This document shows positions 6,972-14,833 of a stretch of DNA of 64,000 bases, one piece after another. This DNA is from Phycicoccus sp. Soil748 (GTDB lineage: Bacteria > Actinomycetota > Actinomycetes > Actinomycetales > Dermatophilaceae). How positions within the stretch are numbered: position 1 is the first letter of the stretch; each line of letters opens with the position of its first letter. The translations under genes were made by a program, and so were the position numbers. The DNA lies in assembly GCF_001428025.1 (NCBI RefSeq), contig NZ_LMSC01000012.1, forward strand, positions 140,547 to 204,546. The letters are read 5' to 3'. The notes under the pieces are model-generated. The model saw only the letters and a program-made list of their open reading frames with translations, was not told the DNA's origin and searched no databases.

Positions 6972-7409
6972 ATGGCGACGACGACCGACACCCCCATGAC
7001 CGAGATGCCGATGCACGAGTGCTGGGCCCTGGTGCGCGAGGCGGTGGTCGGACGGCTCGCCACCGTCTTCGACGGCCACCCGGAGATCTTCCCCGTCAAC
7101 CACGTGGTCGACCACGGCAGCGTGGTCATCCGGACCGCGGCGGGCGCCAAGCTGGAGAGCGCGGTGGGGCGGCTGGTGGCGTTCGAGGTGGACGGCTACG
7201 ACGTCGAGAACCGCAGCGCGTGGAGCGTGGTGGTCAAGGGCCGGGCCGTCGAGCTGACCAGGCTGCACGACGTCCTCGACGCCATGAGCCTGCCCCTCTT
7301 CCCCTGGCACGGCTCCTCCAAGCCGCACTTCCTGCGTATCGAGGCCAGCGAGGTGACAGGTCGGCGCTTCGTGGTCGCCGGCGGGACCGAGCACGCGGGG
7401 ACCTCGTGA
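6972..7409 (+). CDS. Pyridoxamine 5'-phosphate oxidase-like flavin-binding protein
   Basis: 145 aa, split-barrel flavin fold: GRLATVFDGHPEIFPVNHVV, then VIRTAAGAKLESA and FEVDGYDVENRSAWSVVVKG. It aligns along its length with the protein at 5349-5855, so the pair looks like a local duplication flanking the USP gene. A second in-frame ATG (codon 9) is possible. Its stop overlaps the GTG of the Ddn-like gene by 4 bp, so the two are translationally coupled. Role inferred: flavin or F420-linked reduction under hypoxia. Confidence 0.87.
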   Translation: MATTTDTPMTEMPMHECWALVREAVVGRLATVFDGHPEIFPVNHVVDHGSVVIRTAAGAKLESAVGRLVAFEVDGYDVENRSAWSVVVKGRAVELTRLHDVLDAMSLPLFPWHGSSKPHFLRIEASEVTGRRFVVAGGTEHAGTS

Positions 7410-7825
7410 CCGCTGGGCCGCAGGACACCGCCACGCGGCGACCGGTCCGGCACCACCGCCTGCTCTCGTGGTCCCTCGCCTCGCCCCTGCACCAGCTCCT
7501 CGGGCGGCTCGCGCTGCTGGAGTACACCGCCTCGGACGGGCGCACCGTCCGGCTCCCCGTGCAGTACGCCCGCACGGGGAGCGACCTGGTCGTCGCGGCC
7601 GGGGGAGCGTCGCACAAGCGGTGGTGGCGCGCCTTCCGCTCCTCACGCCGGGCCGTCGTGCTCGTGGACGGTCGGCGGTATGCCGTGACCGGCGAGGTGG
7701 TGCCCCGCAGCTCCGCCCCGTGGGCGGTGGTGGCCGCGGCCTACCGGTCGGCCTTCCCCCTCGCGCGGCTCGAGGACGCCGAGCTCGTCCTGCTGCACAG
7801 GGCCACCGACCTGCGCCCGGTCTGA
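7406..7825 (+). CDS. Deazaflavin-dependent nitroreductase-like protein (Ddn/DUF385 family)
   Basis: 139 aa. The segment RTVRLPVQYARTGSDLVVAAGG...HKRWWRAFRSS matches the Ddn-type split-barrel family, which uses F420 or related cofactors. The GTG at 7406 overlaps the previous stop (GTGA). Together with the flavin protein upstream it forms a two-gene unit under box E. It ends 12 bp before the stop of the convergent CoA-transferase gene. The exact cofactor is inferred from the family; sequence similarity is moderate. Confidence 0.75.
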   Translation: MTAGPQDTATRRPVRHHRLLSWSLASPLHQLLGRLALLEYTASDGRTVRLPVQYARTGSDLVVAAGGASHKRWWRAFRSSRRAVVLVDGRRYAVTGEVVPRSSAPWAVVAAAYRSAFPLARLEDAELVLLHRATDLRPV

Positions 7826-7837
7826 CGCGCGCTGAGG

Positions 7838-9130
7838 TCAGCGCGCAGCCAGGCCCATCGCCTCGGCCTCGTCCCACAGCTCGTGCCGCACCCGGGGGCG
7901 GGCTGCCTGGTCGATCAGCGCCCGGGCCTGCTGCGCCGAGTCGGCACCGAACATCTCCGCCGTGCCTTGCTCGGTGACCACGGCCGTGTGCTGGAACGAG
8001 GTGACCGGGCCCTCCAGCAGCGGCACGATGGCGGAGGCGTCGGCCTTGGGGTGCCAGGAACGCAGCGCGATCAGCGACTGGCCGCCGTTCGACTGCATCG
8101 CACCCGTGACGAAGTCGCACTGGCCACCGAGCCCGGAGTGCAGCCGCGAGCCGAGGTGGCTGGCGTTCGCCTGGTCGTAGAGGTCGACGGTCAGGGCGCT
8201 GTTGATGCTCGTCATGGCCGGGTTGGCTGCGATCCTCGTGGGGTCGTTGACGACCTCGGTGCGCAGCATGCGCACGCCGTGGTTGCGGTCGAGCCAGCCG
8301 CGCAGGCGCGCGCCGCCGATGGCGAACGAGGTGACCACCGGCCGGGACGGGTCCAGCGCGCCGGCGTCGGCGAGGTGGAGCACACCGTCGGAGACCATCT
8401 CGGTCCAGACGGCCAGGGCCCTGCGCCCGGCGAGCCGCGGCACGACGGCGTCGGGAACGGCGCCGATACCCATCTGCAGCGTCGCCCCGGACGGCACGCG
8501 GTCGGCGATGCGACGGCCGATGGCCTCGATGGGGTCCCCGGACACGGGGGACCGTTGCGTGCCAGGAGCGTTCGCGGCGCGAGGCAGGTCGTTCGCGACC
8601 TCGCCCTCGGCGCAGGGCGGTCGCCAGAGCACGTCGAGCTGGTCGAGCACGAGCTCACCGTCGCCGAACGTGTAGGGCACGTCGTCGTGCTCCTCGGCGA
8701 GGACGCTCCCGCCGTGGGCGCGGCAGGACTCGATCGCCGCGGGCAGGATGTTGACCTCCATCCCGAGCGAGGCGCGGCCCTTCCACGGTGCCGAGGTCGT
8801 CACGAGCACCAGGTCGGGCACGAAGGTCGTCGAGAGCAGCCTCGGCACGTGGGACAGCCGGGCGGGGAGGTAGCGCGTGGCGGGGTGCCGCCGCATGCCC
8901 GGCCCGGCGAACGGGGTGACGGGGACGATGCCGGCGTGGTCGGGGATGCCCAGGGGCGCGTTGAGCATGAACAGCTCGACGTCCTGGCCCCGGGTCGCCG
9001 CGTCGAGCTCGCGCAGGAGGGCCCACGGCGCGGCGGCGTTGCCGGACGCGACGACCCGCAGCGGCCGGCCGGGGGTGGCGGCCCGGGCGAGGACCCGGCG
9101 GACATCGGCCTGCGACGACGTACTCGGCAT
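7838..9130 (-). CDS. Acetyl-CoA hydrolase / 4-hydroxybutyrate CoA-transferase family protein
   Basis: 430 aa, two CoA-transferase halves. The catalytic-Glu segment [12 protein letters not shown] and the glycine loop [12 protein letters not shown] are typical. Enzymes of this family split acetyl-CoA or swap CoA between acids; in an oxygen-limited cell this could recycle CoA or release acetate. A strong GGAGGTG site lies 5 nt before the ATG at 9130. An open frame extends far upstream but would cross the regulatory region and the start of the divergent gene. Box F lies 84 bp upstream and is shared with the SPFH gene. Confidence 0.88.
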   Translation of the reverse strand: MPSTSSQADVRRVLARAATPGRPLRVVASGNAAAPWALLRELDAATRGQDVELFMLNAPLGIPDHAGIVPVTPFAGPGMRRHPATRYLPARLSHVPRLLSTTFVPDLVLVTTSAPWKGRASLGMEVNILPAAIESCRAHGGSVLAEEHDDVPYTFGDGELVLDQLDVLWRPPCAEGEVANDLPRAANAPGTQRSPVSGDPIEAIGRRIADRVPSGATLQMGIGAVPDAVVPRLAGRRALAVWTEMVSDGVLHLADAGALDPSRPVVTSFAIGGARLRGWLDRNHGVRMLRTEVVNDPTRIAANPAMTSINSALTVDLYDQANASHLGSRLHSGLGGQCDFVTGAMQSNGGQSLIALRSWHPKADASAIVPLLEGPVTSFQHTAVVTEQGTAEMFGADSAQQARALIDQAARPRVRHELWDEAEAMGLAAR

Positions 9131-9213
9131 CGCGCACCTCCGGATCAGTCGGCCGGCCGACGGGGGTCGCGACGGCGGGGCACCACGGTGGCAGTGCGCC
9201 TGGTCGTCCGGTC

Positions 9214-9227
9214 GGGCCCTTGGTCCC
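9214..9227. promoter_or_regulatory. DosR-like box F (GGGCCCTTGGTCCC)
   Basis: Nearly perfect dyad in the divergent region between the CoA-transferase (start 9130) and the SPFH gene (start 9290). Confidence 0.65.
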
Positions 9228-9289
9228 GATCCGCTTCCGAGGCGTCGGCGCATGCTGGGAACACCAGTACCAACCCCTCGGAGCCCACC

Positions 9290-10207
9290 ATGTCCACCAC
9301 CGCCACCGTCCTGGTCGTCATCGGCGTCGTCGTGCTCGTCGCCCTCGCCCTGTCCCTGCGCATCGTCAAGCAGTACGAGCTCGGGGTCCTGTTCCGCCTC
9401 GGCCGGGTCATCGGCGTCCGCAAGCCCGGGCTGCGGGTGATCATCCCGATCGTCGACGTCCTGCGCCGGGTGTCGCTGCGGATCGTCACCATGCCGATCC
9501 AGTCGCAGGGGATCATCACCCGCGACAACGTCAGCGTGGACGTGTCGGCCGTCGCCTACTTCCGCGTCGTCGACGCCGTGAAGTCGGTCGTCGCCATCGA
9601 GAACGTGTATGCCGCGATCGACCAGATCGCCCAGACCACCCTGCGCAAGGTCGTCGGCCAGCACTCGCTCGACGAGACGCTGTCGGAGACCGACCGCATC
9701 AACGCCGACATCCGCGCGATCCTCGACGTGACCACCGTGGAGTGGGGTGTCGAGGTGACGCTCGTGGAGCTCAAGGACATCCAGCTGCCCGACAGCATGA
9801 AGCGGGCCATGGCGCGCCAGGCCGAGGCCGAGCGCGAGAAGAGGGCCAAGATCATCAACGCCGAGGGCGAGTCGCTGGCCGCGTCGGCTCTGGGCGAGGC
9901 CTCGGACACGATGATGGCCCACCCGCTGGCGCTGCAGCTGCGCAACCTGCAGAGCCTCGTGGAGATCGGGGTCGACAAGAACACGACCGTCGTCTTCCCC
10001 GCGCCGTTGATGAGCACCATCGAGGAGCTCGGCAGCTTCCTCGCCCGCGAGGGTGCGGCGGCCACCCGCCGAGCACCCCAGGTGGCCAACGGCGCCCCTC
10101 GCCCCGTCGTGCTGGCGGACATGGCGGACGGGGCCCCCGGTCCGAGCCCGGCCGGGCTCGGCGAGAAGGCGGACGGCGCGCCGGTCGAGGGCGGCGCCCT
10201 GGTCTGA
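9290..10207 (+). CDS. SPFH/Band-7 (stomatin/slipin-like) membrane protein
   Basis: 305 aa. One N-terminal membrane segment ([18 protein letters not shown]), then an SPFH domain (about 25-190: [40 protein letters not shown]) and a coiled-coil arm ([20 protein letters not shown]). SPFH proteins form oligomeric membrane scaffolds and often respond to membrane stress. Usual partners such as an NfeD protein are absent here. The last 60 residues are low-complexity Ala/Gly/Pro. The ATG follows CGGAGCCCACC. Box F is 63 bp upstream. Confidence 0.92.
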   Translation: MSTTATVLVVIGVVVLVALALSLRIVKQYELGVLFRLGRVIGVRKPGLRVIIPIVDVLRRVSLRIVTMPIQSQGIITRDNVSVDVSAVAYFRVVDAVKSVVAIENVYAAIDQIAQTTLRKVVGQHSLDETLSETDRINADIRAILDVTTVEWGVEVTLVELKDIQLPDSMKRAMARQAEAEREKRAKIINAEGESLAASALGEASDTMMAHPLALQLRNLQSLVEIGVDKNTTVVFPAPLMSTIEELGSFLAREGAAATRRAPQVANGAPRPVVLADMADGAPGPSPAGLGEKADGAPVEGGALV

Positions 10208-10308
10208 CCGGGCGCCCTCGGCCGAACGGACCAGGTTCGAGCACCTGACGGCGCCTGCGCGGCGGCGGCCCCTACGATGTGCCGGGCTCGCATCGAAGGG
10301 GTGCGTCG

Positions 10309-13161
10309 GTGCTGGAGCAGGGGTGTGTCGTGCGGGTGACTCGGACGGTCGCGGCAGGGGTCGTCCTGGCGTTGGGGGTGCTGGGCGGGGCCGCGGCCGC
10401 CGCACCGGGTGCCAACGCATCAGCAGCTGACGCATCAGGAGCCGGCGACATCGCCCTCATCGGCGACCACGACAACCCGGCCCCGCTGTCCAGCGGCTAC
10501 AAGTACTTCAGCGCCGGGCCGGTCGCCGGGGCCCCCACCGCTCGGGTGGATGCCGCCGACGCGACGGTGACGGTGTCGGTGACGGACACCTCGCACGGCG
10601 GTACGGCCAGCATCACGATGGCGTGGCCCGCGCGACCGGGGACATGGTCGCTGGACTTCACCGGACCCGACCCGGAGCAGACCATGAAGCTCACCCGGGG
10701 CTCGGCGGGCTGCACCTTCACCGCAGGCAGCCTGACCATCTACCGTGCCGACGCCACGGCCACCGGCGACGTCGCCGCGCTGTCGGCCGACGTCGACGGT
10801 TCCTGCTCCATCTCCGGCGGCGGGACCTACTCGGGTGCGCGGATCCGTATCGCTGACCCTGATCCCACGCGGCTGGTCGCCATCCCTCGCGCCACTCCCG
10901 CCAGCATCTCGACCGGCGCGCTGGCGGGCACCCCCGTCGCCCAGGACGTGACGGTGGGCAACACCGGCTCCAAGCCGTGGAAGGTGGGGGCCGTCGCCGT
11001 CGCCTCCACGAACTCCTGGAGCCCGCGCTTCAAGGTCGCCGCGGAGGCGAACCACTGCACCGGGGTCACGTTGGCCACGGGCGAGACGTGCACGGTCCAG
11101 GTCAGCATGACCGCCCCGGCATACCTGGTCACCGAGAACCTCATGGTGGGAGGCGACGCCGGGGCGACGCTGGTCGTGCCGCTCCGCTTCGAGGGCTACA
11201 ACCCCGTCGAGCCGCCCTCTTCTCTCACTGCGCAGCAGGGCCGGGCCTCCGCGACCCTCTCGTGGCAGCCGCCCAGCGTCCTTCCGCGTGTCGGGTACCG
11301 GGTCTACGACACGACGTCGGGAGCGCGGACCCTCGTGGCGTCGGCAGCGGCGTCGGCCACCTCGGTCAACGTCCCGGGCGCCGGGCCTCGCACACTGGCC
11401 CTGGTGGCCGCGAACGGCACGTTCGCCGAGTCCACGGACGTCACGGTGAGCCCTGCGAAGGTCGACAGCGAGGTCGTCGGGAACGACTGGTACGGAGCCT
11501 CGCAGAGCGTGGTGACCGACGCGACCACCTCGCAGGCGAGGACCCTGTCGCTGGAGCGCGTCGACCTCGACCCCTCCCGCACGCTGTGGGTGACGCCGGC
11601 CTACTCCGACGTGCGCGTCTGTCCCGTGGCGACCGAGGAGTGCACGACCGTGCCCGGCACCACGAGCACCAGTGACGCTGACACGCCGTACGAAGCGATC
11701 TGGATGCCGGACGGGACCATCGCGTTCCTGCGCGGTTGGTCCTCCGAGCTGCGCGCGCTGTGGGTGGTCCGCCGTGACGGCTCGGGCCTGCGGAAGGTGG
11801 CCAGCGTTCCCGAGCGGTCACAGCTGGCTGCGGTGCCGACCGGTGGTGAGGTCGTGCTGCGCAACTCGCGCGACGACAGGCTCGAGCGCGTGCGCCTGAG
11901 CGACGGCCGGACCACGGTCGTCCCTGCCACCAGCTGGGTCGACGACTTCACCGTCTCGACGCAGGGGCTCCTGGTGCTCGAGCGGCGGGCCGACCCCGCC
12001 GCCTGGCTCGGTGACCGGGTCACCACGGTGATGCGGTTGGACGGCACGGGCGCCCGTCGTCTCGCACTTCCCGCCGGGGACAACCGGGAAGTGGTGTTCG
12101 ACCCCACGGGCACCAAGGTGGCCTTCGCCCGCTACACCGACACGTACGAGGCGACCCTCTGGGTCGCAAGGGCCGACGGGTCTGCTGCCCGCGAGCTGTC
12201 TCCTGCGTCCACCGGGTGGCGTGACCTGAAGTGGTCGACCGAGGACGTCAGCACCCCTGGCGTCTCGGTCACAGTGCCGGCTTTCACGACGCGCACCGCG
12301 ACGCTCAGCGTCAGCGCCACCGACGCCGACGACGCATCCGGGTCCCTGCGCAGGCAGTGCCGGCTGGACGCAGCCGCCGCGTGGGCGGACTGTGGGTCCA
12401 CGGTGACCTACAGCGGGCTCGCGGCGGGGTCGCACCGAGTCACGGCCCGCAGCATCGACCCCGCCGGCCGGGTCTCGACCGAGGCGAACCGCAGCTGGTT
12501 GGTCGACGCGAGCGCACCCACCGCGTCCCTGGCAGCGCCCGCTTCCGTGCAGACCACCGTGCCCACGACCTTGAGCTGGACCGCTGCGGACACCGGAGGT
12601 TCGGGTCTCGCCACGTACGACGTGCGCGCCCGGGTCGCCACGCGATCGGCCGGCTTCGGCGCCTACCAGTACCCGGCGGCGTGGCAGGGGCTGACCGCAC
12701 GCACCATGCGCGTGACGCTCACCCGGGGGAGCCAGTACTGCTACTCGGTCAGGTCGCACGACAAGGCCGGCAACGTGGGCGCGTGGAGCGCCGAACGGTG
12801 CACGGCCCTCCCACTGGACGACCGCGACCTCGCTGCAGGCCGCGGCTGGACCCTCGGCTCGTCGCCTTCCTACCTGTTCGGCACGTACTCGCGCACCACC
12901 ACGTTCGGCGCCCAGCTCAGCGTCGGCGGCGTGCGAGGTCGCCGCCTCGTGGTCGTCGCCACCACCTGCTCGACCTGCGGCAGCATCGACGTCTACCACG
13001 CAGGCGTGAAGCTGGGTCGGGTGAGCCTCTACTCGGCGACGACCAGGACCCGTCAGGTGCTGTGGCTGCCCCTCGAACCCGTCACCCGGTACGGCACGGT
13101 CGTGGTCCGCAGTGCCGGCACGAAGCAGGTCGTCGTCGACGGCGTCGCAGTGGGCCACTGA
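10309..13161 (+). CDS. Large secreted protein with beta-propeller and Ig/FN3-like repeats
   Basis: About 950 aa. A signal peptide (VRVTRTVAAGVVLALGVLGG...) is followed by a beta-rich N-terminal region, a choice-of-anchor-like segment (TGETCTVQVSMTAPAYLVTENLM), an FN3-like domain (PPSSLTAQQGRASATLSW), TolB-like WD/PD repeats (VVFDPTGTKVAFARY, LWVVRRDGSGLRKV) and C-terminal Ig/FN3-like domains with paired cysteines. It is probably exported; no catalytic residues are recognised. Start chosen as GTG 10309, 9 nt after GAAGGGG; GTG 10330 is an alternative. No DosR-like box is upstream. Function unknown. Confidence 0.8.
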   Translation: MLEQGCVVRVTRTVAAGVVLALGVLGGAAAAAPGANASAADASGAGDIALIGDHDNPAPLSSGYKYFSAGPVAGAPTARVDAADATVTVSVTDTSHGGTASITMAWPARPGTWSLDFTGPDPEQTMKLTRGSAGCTFTAGSLTIYRADATATGDVAALSADVDGSCSISGGGTYSGARIRIADPDPTRLVAIPRATPASISTGALAGTPVAQDVTVGNTGSKPWKVGAVAVASTNSWSPRFKVAAEANHCTGVTLATGETCTVQVSMTAPAYLVTENLMVGGDAGATLVVPLRFEGYNPVEPPSSLTAQQGRASATLSWQPPSVLPRVGYRVYDTTSGARTLVASAAASATSVNVPGAGPRTLALVAANGTFAESTDVTVSPAKVDSEVVGNDWYGASQSVVTDATTSQARTLSLERVDLDPSRTLWVTPAYSDVRVCPVATEECTTVPGTTSTSDADTPYEAIWMPDGTIAFLRGWSSELRALWVVRRDGSGLRKVASVPERSQLAAVPTGGEVVLRNSRDDRLERVRLSDGRTTVVPATSWVDDFTVSTQGLLVLERRADPAAWLGDRVTTVMRLDGTGARRLALPAGDNREVVFDPTGTKVAFARYTDTYEATLWVARADGSAARELSPASTGWRDLKWSTEDVSTPGVSVTVPAFTTRTATLSVSATDADDASGSLRRQCRLDAAAAWADCGSTVTYSGLAAGSHRVTARSIDPAGRVSTEANRSWLVDASAPTASLAAPASVQTTVPTTLSWTAADTGGSGLATYDVRARVATRSAGFGAYQYPAAWQGLTARTMRVTLTRGSQYCYSVRSHDKAGNVGAWSAERCTALPLDDRDLAAGRGWTLGSSPSYLFGTYSRTTTFGAQLSVGGVRGRRLVVVATTCSTCGSIDVYHAGVKLGRVSLYSATTRTRQVLWLPLEPVTRYGTVVVRSAGTKQVVVDGVAVGH

Positions 13162-13266
13162 CCGGTCCTGTCCTGGCACCGGCGGCGCCGCGAACGTCAT
13201 CGTTCCCCGCGACGGTCGGTGAAAAATGGCGGGTGCGACCCTGCCTGGCTCCTCTAGCCTCGGGAC

Positions 13267-14271
13267 GTGGCGCGCGTGGACCCCGATGACGACAGCATCC
13301 GTCGCCTGAGCGCCGAGATCGAACGACGGCGCCGCGCAGGCGGCGAGCCCGACCCGGCGGCACCTGACCGACCTGGTCGTCGTGCCCTGGTCCTCGCCGG
13401 CGGGGGAGCGGCTGGCAACGCCTGGGAGCTCGGTCTCATCGCCGGGCTCCACGACGCAGGCGTCGACCTGACGGAGGCAGACGTCATCATCGGCACCTCC
13501 GCCGGGTCGACGGTTGCCGCGCAGGTCACCAGCGGCACGTCGCCGGCCGACCTGTATGCCCCGATCCTCGCGGAAGTCCCTGCGTCGCCGCCGGCGACCG
13601 GCCGAGAAGGGCTGCGGCACAGCGCGTCTCGCGGCGTCTCCGGGCAGAGCTACCTCGAGTGGTCGAACGCCGTCATCGCCTCCGCCGCCGACGCGCCGGA
13701 CATGCGTCGCAAGATGGGGGCGGCTGCGCTGCAGGCGGATTCGTCGCAGGGATCCGGCGCGGCTCGCTGGCGCGACATCGTCGCAGCCCGGCTCCCCAGC
13801 CACCAGTGGCCGGACCAGCATCACCTGGTGGTCGTAGCCGTCGACGCCCGCACGGGTGAGCCGGTCGTGTTCGACCGGCACAGCGGCGTCGACCTGGTGG
13901 ACGCGGTGGCGGCCAGCACGTCGGCGATGACGCCCTACCGGATCGGTGACGGCCTCTACATCAACGGGGGCTACCGGCGCAGCGAGAACGCCGACCTCGC
14001 AACGGGCTACGAGCGCGTGCTCGTGCTGTCACCGTTCAGCGGCCGGTCGCGCATGCCGCTCGAGTGGCGCATGGACCTGGCCGCGCAGGTCGAGGAGCTG
14101 CGGGGGAGCGGGAGCCGGGTCGAGACCGTGTTCCCCGGTGCCGGCGCGGGTGAGGTGTTCGACGCGAACGCACTGGACCCCTCGACCCGACGGCAGGCGG
14201 CTGTCGGCGGTCACGAGCAGGGTCGAGCCCTCGCGGCGACGCTCGCCGAGTTCTGGGGTCGTCCGGCATGA
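13267..14271 (+). CDS. Patatin-like phospholipase family protein with altered catalytic Asp
   Basis: 334 aa. It carries the patatin oxyanion loop AGGGAAGNAW (about residue 44), the nucleophile elbow GTSAG (about 78-82) and the late motif YINGGYRRSENADLA. In active patatins that motif reads DGG; here the aspartate is asparagine (NGG), while the neighbouring NADLA is kept. Activity may be lost or changed. The GTG start is 6 nt after TAGCCT, so the mRNA is probably leaderless. It sits in the block without DosR-like boxes. Confidence 0.88.
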   Translation: MARVDPDDDSIRRLSAEIERRRRAGGEPDPAAPDRPGRRALVLAGGGAAGNAWELGLIAGLHDAGVDLTEADVIIGTSAGSTVAAQVTSGTSPADLYAPILAEVPASPPATGREGLRHSASRGVSGQSYLEWSNAVIASAADAPDMRRKMGAAALQADSSQGSGAARWRDIVAARLPSHQWPDQHHLVVVAVDARTGEPVVFDRHSGVDLVDAVAASTSAMTPYRIGDGLYINGGYRRSENADLATGYERVLVLSPFSGRSRMPLEWRMDLAAQVEELRGSGSRVETVFPGAGAGEVFDANALDPSTRRQAAVGGHEQGRALAATLAEFWGRPA

Positions 14272-14387
14272 CGCTCAGCGCCAACGTCGCACCGTGCGCG
14301 GCCCCCTGCCGTCGCCCGGGCCTTCGCCGACAACGGGTCCGTGAGAGCGTGGGCGGGCACCGACCACGGGTGAGCTGAGGAGGGCCA

Positions 14388-14774
14388 ATGGCAGAGCTCG
14401 TTCTCGAGGGTGACCAGGTCGTCCTCAGGCTGACCACGCGGGAGCGCCTCCTCGCGGCACACCGTGACGTGCGGGTGCCGCTGTCTGCCGTCACCAGCGT
14501 CGAGCTCGTCGAAGCACCCATCCAGCGGATCCGAGGGCTGCGACCCAGGTGCTCCAAGGTGGTCGGCGGGTACTGGCCGGGCCTGTTCGCCTACGGGTCC
14601 TTCTTCGACGGCACCGTGCACAGGCGGCTCTTCGCCGCGGTCGGTGGCCGCACGCGCAGGGGCGTGGAGGTCGGCCTCGACGACGCCCGGTACAGCCGGC
14701 TCGTGGTGAGCCTCGACCAGCCCGAGGTGACCAAGGCCGCCCTGACCGCCCGGAGGCCGCCACGGCCGTCCTGA
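14388..14774 (+). CDS. Conserved hypothetical protein, PH-like fold suspected
   Basis: 128 aa, no signal or membrane segment. The pattern VVLRLTTRERLLAAHRDVRVPLSAVTSVEL and the later VEVGLDDARYSRLVVSLDQP are reminiscent of small actinobacterial PH-like or DUF proteins in which a beta-sandwich carries a long loop (PGLFAYGSFFDGTVHRRLFAAVGG). I do not recognise the family with certainty. GAGGAGG lies 6 nt before the ATG. It is convergent with ppdK, 59 bp away, and follows the patatin-like gene by 116 bp. Confidence 0.72.
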   Translation: MAELVLEGDQVVLRLTTRERLLAAHRDVRVPLSAVTSVELVEAPIQRIRGLRPRCSKVVGGYWPGLFAYGSFFDGTVHRRLFAAVGGRTRRGVEVGLDDARYSRLVVSLDQPEVTKAALTARRPPRPS

Positions 14775-14833
14775 TCACCAGCAAGTGGCCATCGCCCTCC
14801 TGACCACCTGAGGCCGCTACGGCGCGAACGCCC

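Noticed and set aside
9131-10435. Upstream extension of the acetyl-CoA hydrolase frame
   Set aside because: It would run through the box F region and antisense to the SPFH gene; a strong GGAGGTG site marks the ATG at 9130.
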